NCBI GenBank assembly: GCA_903828785.1
Contig: CAIKNP010000009.1
Span: 40,993 to 104,992 of the forward strand
Length of the DNA stretch: 64,000 nt
Reading direction: 5' to 3'
Source: an uncultured Actinomycetes bacterium
Lineage (GTDB): Bacteria > Actinomycetota > Acidimicrobiia > Acidimicrobiales > RAAP-2
Positions 11,246-20,487 of the stretch are shown piece after piece. The translations under genes were made by a program, and so were the position numbers. The notes beneath the pieces are model-generated. The model was not told the DNA's origin and did not search any database. It saw only the letters and a program-made list of their open reading frames with translations. Each line of letters begins with the position of its first letter. The first letter of the stretch is position 1.

Positions 11246-12334
11246 ATGGCCTACCAAGCCGAGTACATCTGGATTGACGGAGCCGAGCCCACGCGTGGGC
11301 TGCGCTCGAAGACTCGCATCATTGCCACCGGCAAGAAGCCCGAGCTGTGGGGATTTGACGGTTCGAGCACGAACCAGGCCACGGGATCGTTCTCCGACTG
11401 CGTGTTGCGCCCCGTGTTCACCTGCCCCGACCCCCTGCGCGCCCCCGGTGACATCTTGGTGCTTTGTGAAGTGTTGAACCCCGACATGACGCCCCACGCG
11501 ACGAATACCCGACACGCCGCCGCCCTCGTCGCGAAGCAGTACGCCAGCTTCGAACCGAAGTTCGGTATCGAACAGGAGTACACCTTTTTCCAGGACGGCC
11601 GTCCCTACGGCTGGCCCGAGGTGGGCTACCCCGCCCCCCAGGGTCCCTACTACTGCGGCGTCGGAGGATCCAAGATGCCCGGCCGTGACATCGTCGAGGC
11701 CCACACCATCGCCTGCCTCGAAGCCGGCATCAGCATCGAAGGTACCAACGCCGAAGTGATGATGGGCCAGTGGGAGTTTCAGGTCGGCGTGCTCGACACC
11801 TTGGCCGTCGGTGACCAGTTGTGGGTTGCCCGCTGGCTGCTCGAACGAATCGCCGAAGAATTTGAAGTGGAAGTCTCTTGGCTGGCCAAGCCCATCAAGG
11901 GTGACTGGAACGGTGCCGGAGCGCACACCAACTTCTCGACCAAGCAAATGCGCGCGGTGGGCGGTTGGGAGCACATCATTGCTGGTTGTGAAGCCCTCGG
12001 CACTCGCGTGCTCGAGCACGTCGAGAACTACGGTGACGGCGTGAAGGACCGTTTGACGGGAGCGCACGAGACCGCCCCCTGGCACACCTACTCCTACGGC
12101 ATTTCTGACCGTGGTCGTTCAGTGCGCATCCCCGGTGGTGTCGCGCGCGAAAAGCGTGGCTACCTCGAGGACCGACGCCCTAACGCCAACGTCGACCCCT
12201 ACACCGTGGCCCGCTTGATGGTCGAGACCATTTGCGGCGCCGCCAGTTCCGCGAAGAAAGCCCCGGTGAAGAAGGCGGTCGCCAAGAAGGCGCCGGCCAA
12301 GAAGGCTCCGGCGAAGTCGGCGGCCCGAAAGTAA
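11246..12334 (+). CDS. glnII: Glutamine synthetase type II (GSII) with C-terminal Lys/Ala/Pro-rich tail
   Basis: AEYIWIDGAEPTRGLRSKTRII, WGFDGSSTNQA, GAGAHTNFSTKQM; tail AKKAPVKKAVAKKAPAKKAPAKSAARK. Confidence 0.93.
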   Translation: MAYQAEYIWIDGAEPTRGLRSKTRIIATGKKPELWGFDGSSTNQATGSFSDCVLRPVFTCPDPLRAPGDILVLCEVLNPDMTPHATNTRHAAALVAKQYASFEPKFGIEQEYTFFQDGRPYGWPEVGYPAPQGPYYCGVGGSKMPGRDIVEAHTIACLEAGISIEGTNAEVMMGQWEFQVGVLDTLAVGDQLWVARWLLERIAEEFEVEVSWLAKPIKGDWNGAGAHTNFSTKQMRAVGGWEHIIAGCEALGTRVLEHVENYGDGVKDRLTGAHETAPWHTYSYGISDRGRSVRIPGGVAREKRGYLEDRRPNANVDPYTVARLMVETICGAASSAKKAPVKKAVAKKAPAKKAPAKSAARK

Positions 12335-12362
12335 TTTCGGCGAAGTACCCGCGGTACCTCCT

Positions 12363-12400
12363 TCACAAATCCGTCACCCGCGAGGGTGACGGATTTGTGA
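12363..12400. terminator. 17-bp perfect hairpin with GCGA tetraloop (intergenic terminator/attenuator candidate)
   Basis: tCACAAATCCGTCACCC-GCGA-GGGTGACGGATTTGTGa, uninterrupted complementarity. Confidence 0.7.
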
Positions 12401-12439
12401 TTTCTGGCCGAATTGGCCAACGAGAGCAAAGGTGCGAGA

Positions 12440-13738
12440 ATGGACAGTATGCAGAGCCAGGCGCAGTACGTTTTGCGAACCGTTGAGGAACGCGGTATTC
12501 GCTTCATCCAATTGTGGTTTACCGACGTGCTCGGTCGCCACAAGGCCTTTCACGTCACCCCCGCCGAGCTCGAGGATGCCCTCGACCAAGGACTGACCTT
12601 TGACGGCTCCTCCATTGACGGTTTCTCCCGCACGACCGAATCAGACGTCCTGGCCCGACCCGATCTCACGACCTTCGAATTGTTGCCCTGGTACGAGCCG
12701 GGACACGGGATCGCCCGCGTGTTCTGTGACATCGTCAACATCGACGGATCGCCCTTCCTGGGCTGCCCGCGCCAGCAGCTACGCCGAGTCCTGGGTGAGG
12801 CCCACGCCCAGGGATACACCTTCTACGTGGCCCCCGAGATCGAGTACTTCTACTTCGCCTCCTTGGACCCTTCCGCGGCCCCCCAGCCGCTGGACCGAGG
12901 GAGTTACTTCGACTTACTGCCCGACGACGTGGCCAGTCAATTGCGCCGACGTACGGTACTCACCCTGGAAGAGATGGGCATTGGTGTTGAGCACGCACAG
13001 CACGAAGACGCGCCCAGCCAGCACGAGATTGACCTGCGTTATACCGACGCGTTGACCATGGCGGACACGGTGATGTCCGTTCGCCACGTAGTGAAAGAAC
13101 TCGCTCGCCAAGAGGGCGTGGCCGCGAGTTTCATGCCCAAGCCCCTCGCTAACGTGCAGGGTTCGGGCATGCACACCCACCTGTCCTTATGGAAAGACGG
13201 GGTCAACGCCTTCGTCGGTGATGGGCCCTACGGTCTGAGCGAGGTGGCCACTGGTTTCATCGCCGGACTCTTGCGTCACGCCCCCGAAATAACGGCCATC
13301 ACCAACCAGTGGGTCAACTCGTACAAGCGGCTCGTGCCCAGCACGGAAGCCCCAGTGGGCGCCGAGTGGGCTCGTCACGACGACGCCGCCCTCGTGCGCA
13401 TCCCCTCGGTGAAGCTCGGCAAAACCGACTCCACCCGCATCGAGTACCGGGCCCCCGACCCGGCCGCCAACCCCTACCTGGCCTTCGCCGTTATTCTGGC
13501 CGCCGGTTTGCGTGGCATTAACGGTGCCTACGAACTCCCCGCCGAGGGCGAACGCGTGGCTCGCTTGCCGCGCAGTCTTGACGAAGCCATCGACCTCATG
13601 GCCTCGTCGGAATTACTGCACGAGACCTTGGGCGAACACCAGGTCGAGTGGTTCCTGCGAAATAAGCGCACCGAGTGGGACGCCTATCGCGGCCAAGTCA
13701 CCCCCTTCGAACTTGAACGCTACCTACCGCTGCTGTGA
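12440..13738 (+). CDS. glnA: Glutamine synthetase type I (GSI-alpha-like)
   Basis: FIQLWFTDVLGRHKAFHVTPAELE, DGSSIDGFSRTTESDV, FMPKPLANVQGSGMHTHLSLW, RIEYRAPDPAANPYLAFA. ORF open from 12413; ATG 12440 preferred. Confidence 0.92.
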   Translation: MDSMQSQAQYVLRTVEERGIRFIQLWFTDVLGRHKAFHVTPAELEDALDQGLTFDGSSIDGFSRTTESDVLARPDLTTFELLPWYEPGHGIARVFCDIVNIDGSPFLGCPRQQLRRVLGEAHAQGYTFYVAPEIEYFYFASLDPSAAPQPLDRGSYFDLLPDDVASQLRRRTVLTLEEMGIGVEHAQHEDAPSQHEIDLRYTDALTMADTVMSVRHVVKELARQEGVAASFMPKPLANVQGSGMHTHLSLWKDGVNAFVGDGPYGLSEVATGFIAGLLRHAPEITAITNQWVNSYKRLVPSTEAPVGAEWARHDDAALVRIPSVKLGKTDSTRIEYRAPDPAANPYLAFAVILAAGLRGINGAYELPAEGERVARLPRSLDEAIDLMASSELLHETLGEHQVEWFLRNKRTEWDAYRGQVTPFELERYLPLL

Positions 13739-14427
13739 GCGACCTCGTCCTGTGCATCCCGACTTGCGAAGGATCCATTCGCAAAGCCTTTGAGGTAACG
13801 GGAGTAACGCCGGTCGTCTCGTCCAGCCTCAAGCTGGGTGACATCGAACGCCTGGAGAGCAGCGAGGGCTTCGCGGCGGTGGTCGTCAACGCCACGACGG
13901 TACCCTTCAACGACGCCGTCAGCCTCTGTCGCCAGTTGCGCAGCCGCGAACGCTCCACCGGACCCATCATCATGCTGGTCGATCACTTCCAACTCGACGA
14001 CTTGACCTTCCGCGAGGACCTCTTCGACGACTTCATCGTGAGCCCCTTCGACGTGAGTGAGCTGGCTACTCGCCTGCGGCACCGTTTGCGACGCGCGGGG
14101 AACGAGAGTGTCGCCGCTCGCATTGAACACGGGGCGCTGGTGCTGAACGTGGAGACCTACCAGGCCTCCATCGCCGGTCGCGTGCTCGACCTGACCTACA
14201 TGGAATACGAACTCCTGCGTTTTCTGGCCTCGAACCCCCAGCGGGTGTTCACCCGCGAGACCCTACTCAGTCGCGTGTGGGGCTACGAGTACTACGGTGG
14301 GGCCCGCACCGTTGACGTGCACGTTCGACGACTTCGCGCCAAACTGGGCGAGGAGTACGCCTACCTCATTTCCACCATTCGCAGCGTCGGGTACCGTTTC
14401 AGCACCAGCAACGAATTCGAAATTTAG
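13735..14427 (+). CDS. GlnR-like OmpR/PhoB-family response regulator with atypical receiver
   Basis: C-terminal RVLDLTYMEYELLRFLASNPQRVFTRETLLSRVWGYEYYGGARTVDVHVRRLRAKLGEEYAYLISTIRSVGYRF closely resembles remembered actinobacterial GlnR; 4-bp overlap with glnA. Confidence 0.88.
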   Translation: MSDLVLCIPTCEGSIRKAFEVTGVTPVVSSSLKLGDIERLESSEGFAAVVVNATTVPFNDAVSLCRQLRSRERSTGPIIMLVDHFQLDDLTFREDLFDDFIVSPFDVSELATRLRHRLRRAGNESVAARIEHGALVLNVETYQASIAGRVLDLTYMEYELLRFLASNPQRVFTRETLLSRVWGYEYYGGARTVDVHVRRLRAKLGEEYAYLISTIRSVGYRFSTSNEFEI

Positions 14428-14816
14428 GCCAGGGGTAGGTAGGCCCAGAGTTCGGCTTCGGCCAAGGCACCCATGGGCAACTTGGCGACTTGCACCGTCG
14501 AACGAGTGGGGCGCGGTAGCTCGAAGGCCTCGGTCCATACCGCGTTGCAAGCGGCGTAGTCCTGGTCCATGTCCATGAGGAACAAGGTGCCCTTGACGAC
14601 GTCGGCCATCGTGGCCCCGTGCTCGGCGAGGAGAGTGCGCGCGTTTTCGAGGGCTTGGCGCAACTGTTCGGGGGCGCCGCCTTCAATAATGGTCGGGGTG
14701 GCCGCACCCGGCACGAGACCAATCTGTCCGGAAAGAATAACGAAATCGCCCGCGCGTCGCGAAGGCGAGTAGGGGCCGACGGGGGTCGTCACGGAATCAA
14801 CTAAAGGAGTTGCCAC
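14424..14816 (-). CDS. ridA: RidA/YjgF family enamine/imine deaminase
   Basis: TTPVGPYSPSRRAGDFVILSGQIGLVPG; FLMDMDQDYAACNAVW; start uncertain (GTG 14816 or 14792). Confidence 0.88.
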   Translation of the reverse strand: MATPLVDSVTTPVGPYSPSRRAGDFVILSGQIGLVPGAATPTIIEGGAPEQLRQALENARTLLAEHGATMADVVKGTLFLMDMDQDYAACNAVWTEAFELPRPTRSTVQVAKLPMGALAEAELWAYLPLA

Positions 14817-15168
14817 AGCCGCAGGTGCGGGTGGCGTTGGGGTTGGTGATGTGAAAACCCGCGCCCTGCAGACCATCGGTGAAATCCAGGGTCGAACCAA
14901 TCAGCAATTCGGCACTCGAAGGGTCGACGACGACCTTGACCCCGCCGTACTCCTTGACGATGTCGTCACTGGCAAACTCCGAGTCGAAGAACATGTCGTA
15001 GTTGAAGCCCGAGCAGCCGCCGGGCTTGACGGCCACGCGCAGCGCGAGGCTGTCTTCACCTTCGGCCGCGATCAATTCGGCAACCTTGGCGATGGCCTCG
15101 GCGGTCAAGGTGATGGGCTCGGCGTTCTTCTTCGTCAGCGTGACGGTGGTCGTTGAGGCGTCAGACAT
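14797..15168 (-). CDS. erpA: Iron-sulfur cluster insertion protein (ErpA/IscA family)
   Basis: A-type carrier motif VKPGGCSGFNYDMFF and C-terminal CGCGNSF. Confidence 0.94.
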   Translation of the reverse strand: MSDASTTTVTLTKKNAEPITLTAEAIAKVAELIAAEGEDSLALRVAVKPGGCSGFNYDMFFDSEFASDDIVKEYGGVKVVVDPSSAELLIGSTLDFTDGLQGAGFHITNPNATRTCGCGNSFS

Positions 15169-15259
15169 GTCGCTCCTTTGGCTAGTAACTCCCTTCTATC
15201 GTAGCGAACACCACGCCAAGGGTGGCGGGGAGCCTGCGTAAAACGGGTAGTTTGCCTCT

Positions 15260-16402
15260 ATGGACCTCGTCGCCGCCCTGCGCTCACGCCTCGCTGAGGT
15301 TCGCGACCCCGAACTAAACGCATCCATCGTCGAACTGGGCATGGTGGGGACTATCGAGGTGGACCCCCGCGGCCACGCCCGCATCGCCGTCGCCTTGACG
15401 ACGGCGTCTTGTCCGCTCCGCGGGACTATTGAACGCGAAGTTCGAGCCGCCGCCGAGTCCCTCGAGGGCGTCACTAGCGTGGAGCTGCTCATGGGGGTGC
15501 TCGACGCTGATGCGAAGTCCGAGTTGATGCGCACCGCCCGGCGACTGGCCCAAGCCAATGCCCCACTCACCTCGGTACCGCGCAGCGCTCCGGTAATCAT
15601 GATTGCCTCGGGCAAAGGCGGCGTCGGGAAGTCGTCGCTCACCGCCAATCTCGCCGTGGCCTTGGCGCGAATGGGTCGCCGCGTTGGCGTGCTGGATGCC
15701 GACATTTGGGGCTTCTCACTGGCCCGACTACTCAACATCCACGGTGACATCGCCGTGCGTGGCGGCACGATGCTCCCGCTCGTCCGCCCCGAAGGCAGCG
15801 GCTCGGTCGCGCTGCTGTCAATGGGGCACCTCGCCGACGACGATCAGGCCCTGCTCTGGCGGGGGCTTATGGTGCAAAAGGCGGTGGCGCAGTTCATCGG
15901 AGACGCCGACTGGTCCGGAATTGACATCTTGCTCATCGATACCCCACCGGGCACCGGCGACATCGTGATGACCCTCGCCAAACTCCTCCCGCACCTCGGC
16001 CAGATTGTCGTAACGACGCCGGCGATGGCCGCGCAACAGGTGGCCGCACGCGCCGCCGACTTCGCCCAAAAATCAAACCTGCGCATCCTCGGGGTGGTCG
16101 AAAATATGACGGGCTTCAACTGCGCCTGCGGGACGCGTCACGCCCCCTTCGGGGCTGGCGGCGGCGAACACTTGGCGCAACGACTGGGCGTCCCCCTCCT
16201 GGCCGCGATCCCCCTCATCGATGACGTGGCCCAGGGTGGCGACAGTGGCACCCCCGTGGCGAGTACGGAAACGACGCACGGGGTGTTCGCCCAACTTGCG
16301 ACTTCGGTGAGCGAGGTGAGCGCCACACTCATCCCCGCGGGCTGCACCGCCCGCCTGCTCGACAGCCTCGACCAAGCGGTGCGCGAGGTCGAAGCGAGTT
16401 AG
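15260..16402 (+). CDS. mrp: Mrp/NBP35-family Fe-S carrier ATPase
   Basis: N-terminal DUF59-like domain; IASGKGGVGKSSLTANLAVALA; DTPPGTGDI; VENMTGFNC. Confidence 0.94.
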   Translation: MDLVAALRSRLAEVRDPELNASIVELGMVGTIEVDPRGHARIAVALTTASCPLRGTIEREVRAAAESLEGVTSVELLMGVLDADAKSELMRTARRLAQANAPLTSVPRSAPVIMIASGKGGVGKSSLTANLAVALARMGRRVGVLDADIWGFSLARLLNIHGDIAVRGGTMLPLVRPEGSGSVALLSMGHLADDDQALLWRGLMVQKAVAQFIGDADWSGIDILLIDTPPGTGDIVMTLAKLLPHLGQIVVTTPAMAAQQVAARAADFAQKSNLRILGVVENMTGFNCACGTRHAPFGAGGGEHLAQRLGVPLLAAIPLIDDVAQGGDSGTPVASTETTHGVFAQLATSVSEVSATLIPAGCTARLLDSLDQAVREVEAS

Positions 16403-17181
16403 ACCGGAAGGCGCACGCTCGTCACGCCATTTTCGGTAACTTCAACGGGCTGGATCATGGAAATGGTGGGCCGGGTTCGCCATTGTTCCAAGATGGCCTC
16501 AACGTTCTCGGCCCCAGCCAGCTCGGCGAGAATAGTGCGCGTGGGGAGCAAAAACTTCCACTCTCCACGCTCGTAGGCCTGAAGAGCGTCAGCGGGCCGA
16601 ACCCATCGGTGCTCCACTGTTTCGTATCCGTCGCAACTCGCCACTTGCTCGTCGGGGGCCCTTAGGGCGAAAAACCGCGTGTCGAAGCGACGGGTTCGCT
16701 GTTCGGGAGTGCGCCAATGAGCGAAGTACACCAGCCTCTCGGGCCCTCTTTCGGCTCCAAACTGACTAAAGATGTCATAAAAGTTTTGCGTCCCATCCAG
16801 CACGCCGCTTCGCCAGCGAGCCAATTGTTCGGCGTCAACGTGCTCCGCGGTGATCAAGAGGCCGGCTTCTTCAAAGAGCTCGCGTAGGGCCGCGCCCAGG
16901 TAGGCGGCGGCGTCGGATGTGCCCAGTCGCAGTTCCAAAGCCTCGGCACTTATAGAGCCATTCATCAGGGTTTTCATTCTCTCGTCAGCCACTGAAACCC
17001 CCCCACCGGGAAAGACGAAGGCGCCCGCGGCCGAGGGGGTGTCGTCGTGGCGACGAAGGAGCAATACTTCGAGTCCGTGGGCCCCATCTCGCAGTACCAC
17101 GGTGGTGGCGGCGGGGCGCGGAGCGGAGCCAGTTTCCATGAAGGCATCGTAGGGCTTCGCGTAGTGTCCTTGGAGTTCCAC
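16399..17181 (-). CDS. NUDIX hydrolase
   Basis: GAFVFPGGGVSVAD...AALRELFEEAGLLI (Nudix box with insertion); start may be at internal Met (FMETGSAPRPAATTV). Confidence 0.85.
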   Translation of the reverse strand: MELQGHYAKPYDAFMETGSAPRPAATTVVLRDGAHGLEVLLLRRHDDTPSAAGAFVFPGGGVSVADERMKTLMNGSISAEALELRLGTSDAAAYLGAALRELFEEAGLLITAEHVDAEQLARWRSGVLDGTQNFYDIFSQFGAERGPERLVYFAHWRTPEQRTRRFDTRFFALRAPDEQVASCDGYETVEHRWVRPADALQAYERGEWKFLLPTRTILAELAGAENVEAILEQWRTRPTISMIQPVEVTENGVTSVRLPV

Positions 17182-17220
17182 CTACTAAGTTTGTCCCAGC
17201 AAAACCTTTCAAGGAGCACT

Positions 17221-18117
17221 GTGCCCAATTCCTCAACTAAGAAGCCTGTCGCATCGGGTCGGCCCGCCGGACTCTTCACTTGGATCGCCATCGGGGTCGT
17301 TCTCGTCGTGGTCGCCGCCCTGGTCGTCGTGAAAGTCACCTCTGGTTCGCCGGGCAAGAACGGTGGTAACACCGTCACGACTCCCGCCATGATGGCCGAA
17401 CTCACCGGCATCGCTCCATCGGTGTTTAACAGCGTGGGGCTGAACTCGCCCTCCGCCCCCGTGGCCAAGCCGGTTGTTTTGAAGAAGCAGCCACTCTTGA
17501 CGGGGCTGTCCTCGACGGGCAAGCCCGTTCCGCAGATTCTCTACGTGGGTGCGGAGTACTGCCCCTACTGCGCCGGCGAGCGTTGGTCCGTCATCACGGC
17601 GCTCAGTCGCTTCGGGACCTGGTCGGGTTTGCAAAACACCGCATCGTACGTGGGCGACTACTTCCCCAACACCGCCAGTTTTAGTTTCGTCACCGCCAAG
17701 TACTCTTCGCCCTACCTGGCCTTCAACGGTATCGAACAGTTCTCGAACGTGCCCAAGCCCGACAAGAGCGGGTACGAGCCCTTGATGACTACCCCGAAGA
17801 AGTTCAACGCCGTCTTTTTGAAGTACGACACCGCCCAGTTCGTTCCGGGCATGTCCGTGGCGAATCAGTACGCCTATCCCTTCATTTCGCTGGGTAACCA
17901 GTACCTCGTGTCGGGCGCGCAGTTCACTCCCGGTCTGTTGGCTGGTCAGAGTCGTGACGCCATCGCCGCGGCCCTCTCCACGCCCTCCAGCCCCGTCACG
18001 GATGGCATCATCGCCGCCGCGAACTACCTGACAGCCTCCATCTGCCACCTCACCCACAATCAGCCCATGGCCGTCTGCACCTCGCCAGCGGTTGTCAACG
18101 CCGCTTCACACCTGTAG
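17221..18117 (+). CDS. Membrane-anchored DUF929-like thioredoxin-fold protein (CPYC motif)
   Basis: N-terminal TM; ILYVGAEYCPYCAGERWSVITALSRFGTWSGL; GTG start at 17221. Confidence 0.82.
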   Translation: MPNSSTKKPVASGRPAGLFTWIAIGVVLVVVAALVVVKVTSGSPGKNGGNTVTTPAMMAELTGIAPSVFNSVGLNSPSAPVAKPVVLKKQPLLTGLSSTGKPVPQILYVGAEYCPYCAGERWSVITALSRFGTWSGLQNTASYVGDYFPNTASFSFVTAKYSSPYLAFNGIEQFSNVPKPDKSGYEPLMTTPKKFNAVFLKYDTAQFVPGMSVANQYAYPFISLGNQYLVSGAQFTPGLLAGQSRDAIAAALSTPSSPVTDGIIAAANYLTASICHLTHNQPMAVCTSPAVVNAASHL

Positions 18118-18121
18118 CGCA

Positions 18122-18595
18122 GTGTCGCGTCAAGTAGAGCCAGTAGCGCAGTGGGCGCGAGTCCTTAGCTTCCTACTGTGCTTGGTGGGTCTGGGCTTGT
18201 CCATCTACTTGACCATTGAGCACTTCGGTAATCCCGGGCTCCTGATTTGTTCCTCGAACAGCGTCATCAACTGTGCGATAGTCACCACGTCGAAGTGGTC
18301 GTACTTTCTCGGGATACCCGTTGCCGTGCTCGGACTCGCGAACTACGTAGCGATGACCGCCCTCTGCAGCCCCTGGGCCTGGCGTTCCTCTTGGTACTGG
18401 CTGCACGCCACGCGCTTGGCGATGGGCGTTATCTCCATGGTCTTTGTGCTGTGGCTGATCACCGCCGAAATTGTCCTGATCGGCAAGATTTGTCTCTTCT
18501 GCACCGCGGTGCACCTCGTGACCTTTGCGCTGCTCATCGTGTTATCGCGCGTGAGCCCCAACCAGCTCGGTTGGGCTGCGTCACCGGCGGAGTAA
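18122..18595 (+). CDS. Vitamin K epoxide reductase (VKOR) family protein
   Basis: Multi-TM; LTIEHFG...CSSNSVINCAIVTTSKWSYFLGIPVAVLGLANY; IGKICLFCTAVH (CxxC). Confidence 0.92.
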   Translation: MSRQVEPVAQWARVLSFLLCLVGLGLSIYLTIEHFGNPGLLICSSNSVINCAIVTTSKWSYFLGIPVAVLGLANYVAMTALCSPWAWRSSWYWLHATRLAMGVISMVFVLWLITAEIVLIGKICLFCTAVHLVTFALLIVLSRVSPNQLGWAASPAE

Positions 18596-18829
18596 GTCGC
18601 GACGCTCCTGTTCGGTGCAGCCGCCCCAGATGCCGTACGACTCGCGCCGGCGGAGCGCTTCGTCGAGACAACGTTCGCGAACTGGGCAACGCCGACAGAT
18701 GTCCTTGGCCGCTCGCTCGCGACGGAGTCGCGCTTCCTTGAGTTCGACCAGCTGAGGTGAAAAAAACAGGGCGGCCTCGGCTCCGTGACAGGCTGCCTGG
18801 TCGGACCAACTTGGCTGGAGGAGTGCCAT
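18581..18829 (-). CDS. WhiB-family Fe-S transcriptional regulator
   Basis: Cys residues in AACHG...ICRRCPVRERCLDEAL, plus ESYGIWGGCTEQER. Confidence 0.95.
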   Translation of the reverse strand: MALLQPSWSDQAACHGAEAALFFSPQLVELKEARLRRERAAKDICRRCPVRERCLDEALRRRESYGIWGGCTEQERRDLLRR

Positions 18830-18934
18830 TGAGCCGTCTTTCTCTCGTTCGCAAGTGGAGGCTATCCATTCCGTCGCCACAATGCCAATTGACGCCTTAC
18901 CCAGTGCGCCAGTTCCCCTTGCTACGCTCTAATC

Positions 18935-19351
18935 GTGTCCACCATTGTGATTGCCAGTGACCTTCCCGCCCTTCGCCGGGAACTGCGGACAATGATTGCG
19001 TCGCCCGAACTCGTGATTCACGAAGCGTCCTCGGGTCCCGAGGTTTTGGCCCTCACCCGCGCGGGTGGAGTGGACCTCGTCATCTGTGATCTCCAAATGG
19101 GCTCCATGGGAGCAATGGCCGTCACCATGGAGCTTCGCCACGACGAGTCCTACGGCCTCGCCGAGCCGGTGGCGGTTCTCATGTTGCTCGATCGACGCGC
19201 TGACGTCTTCATTGCTCGTCGGGCGGGAGCCGAAGGCTTTGTCTTAAAGCCCCTCGAGCCCCTCACCGTGCGACGCGCCCTTCGCGCCCTCTTGCGCGGC
19301 GAATCCTTCGAGGACCAGGCTCTCACGCCGGCCACCGTTCCCGTCGCTTAG
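18935..19351 (+). CDS. Stand-alone response regulator receiver domain protein
   Basis: STIVIASDLPALRRELRTMI...DLVICDLQMGSMGAM...AGAEGFVLKPLEPLTVRRALRALL. Confidence 0.85.
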   Translation: MSTIVIASDLPALRRELRTMIASPELVIHEASSGPEVLALTRAGGVDLVICDLQMGSMGAMAVTMELRHDESYGLAEPVAVLMLLDRRADVFIARRAGAEGFVLKPLEPLTVRRALRALLRGESFEDQALTPATVPVA

Positions 19352-19355
19352 CGCG

Positions 19356-20189
19356 ATGAATGAACCCCGTCCCGCGACCTCAGGATTAGCACGCCTGCGA
19401 GCACGGGTTGGGGGGAAACCCGAACGCGTCGCCACGAGCCCGGAAGCGCAAGCCATTCACGACCGCGTCGACCAACTCAGCGCACTCGAGTTGCGCGACA
19501 TCATGACGCCCCGCGTGGATGTCGCCTACCTAGCGGTGCCGGTAACCCCCGAAGCGGTGGCCGAGGCGGTCCGCGACACTGGACACTCCTGTTTTCCCGT
19601 GGTGGTCGGCGATGATCTCGATGAAGTGCAGGGGGTGCTCTTCGTCAACGACCTGTTTCGCTCCACGACGCTGAAGCGCGCCATCGGGGTGTCGTTGCCG
19701 GACCAGCGAGAGATTGCTCGCAAGATTCGCACGCCGCTGATGCTGCCCGAAACCATGGATCTTCTCGAAAGTCTGAAGGAGATGCGGGAGCAGCGGCGAA
19801 CGTTCGCGATCGTGCTCGACGAGCACGGCGGTGTGGCTGGAGTCATCTCCATACGTGACATTTTGGAACAACTCGTTGGGGACTTGAACGACGAATTCGA
19901 CGAGAACGAAGCCGTCACCATCGTTAAGATTCGACCGGGCCGTTGGTTAATCGACGGTCAAACGCACGTCGACAAAGTCGAAGAAGCCCTCGGCCTCGTC
20001 ATTCCCGAGGGTGAGTACGTCACCTTGGCCGGATACGTCTTGCACTTAGCGGACGATATTCCCAGCGTCGGTTCGACCTTGAAGGACGGCTCGTGGAGTT
20101 TTCGGGTGCAGTCCATGACCAAGCAACGAATCAGCGAAATTGTGGTTGAATTCCACGAACCCGTGATTGACGATCCCATCGATCGCTAA
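19356..20189 (+). CDS. CBS-domain protein, CorC/HlyC (hemolysin) family
   Basis: ELRDIMTPRVDVAYL; FAIVLDEHGGVAGVISIRDILEQLVGDLNDEFDE. Confidence 0.92.
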   Translation: MNEPRPATSGLARLRARVGGKPERVATSPEAQAIHDRVDQLSALELRDIMTPRVDVAYLAVPVTPEAVAEAVRDTGHSCFPVVVGDDLDEVQGVLFVNDLFRSTTLKRAIGVSLPDQREIARKIRTPLMLPETMDLLESLKEMREQRRTFAIVLDEHGGVAGVISIRDILEQLVGDLNDEFDENEAVTIVKIRPGRWLIDGQTHVDKVEEALGLVIPEGEYVTLAGYVLHLADDIPSVGSTLKDGSWSFRVQSMTKQRISEIVVEFHEPVIDDPIDR

Positions 20190-20248
20190 GGCTTTGTGCC
20201 AACGAACAACCGGCGGCTAGGATTGACGGGCTGCGAGTTCTCTCGCTG

Positions 20249-20325
<77 letters not shown>

Positions 20326-20363
20326 ACTCGGGCGGCAGTGCAGTGAACAGCAGTACAACATAG

Positions 20364-20436
20364 GCTCCCATCGTCTAGAGGCCTAGGACACCGCCCTTTC
20401 ACGGCGGCGACGCGGGTTCGAATCCCGCTGGGAGTG
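20364..20436 (+). tRNA. tRNA-Glu (TTC)
   Basis: GCTCCCATCGTCTAGAGGCCTAGGACACCGCCCTTTCACGGCGGCGACGCGGGTTCGAATCCCGCTGGGAGTG; anticodon loop CTTTCAC. Confidence 0.95.
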
Positions 20437-20487
20437 CTTTCGAAGTACGCCGCCAGCGCACCGGGTTCTTTTGACTACTGTTTGGTC

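Noticed and set aside
11156-12085. 309-aa minus-strand ORF
   Set aside because: Antisense to glnII; contains no domain and overlaps its entire catalytic region.
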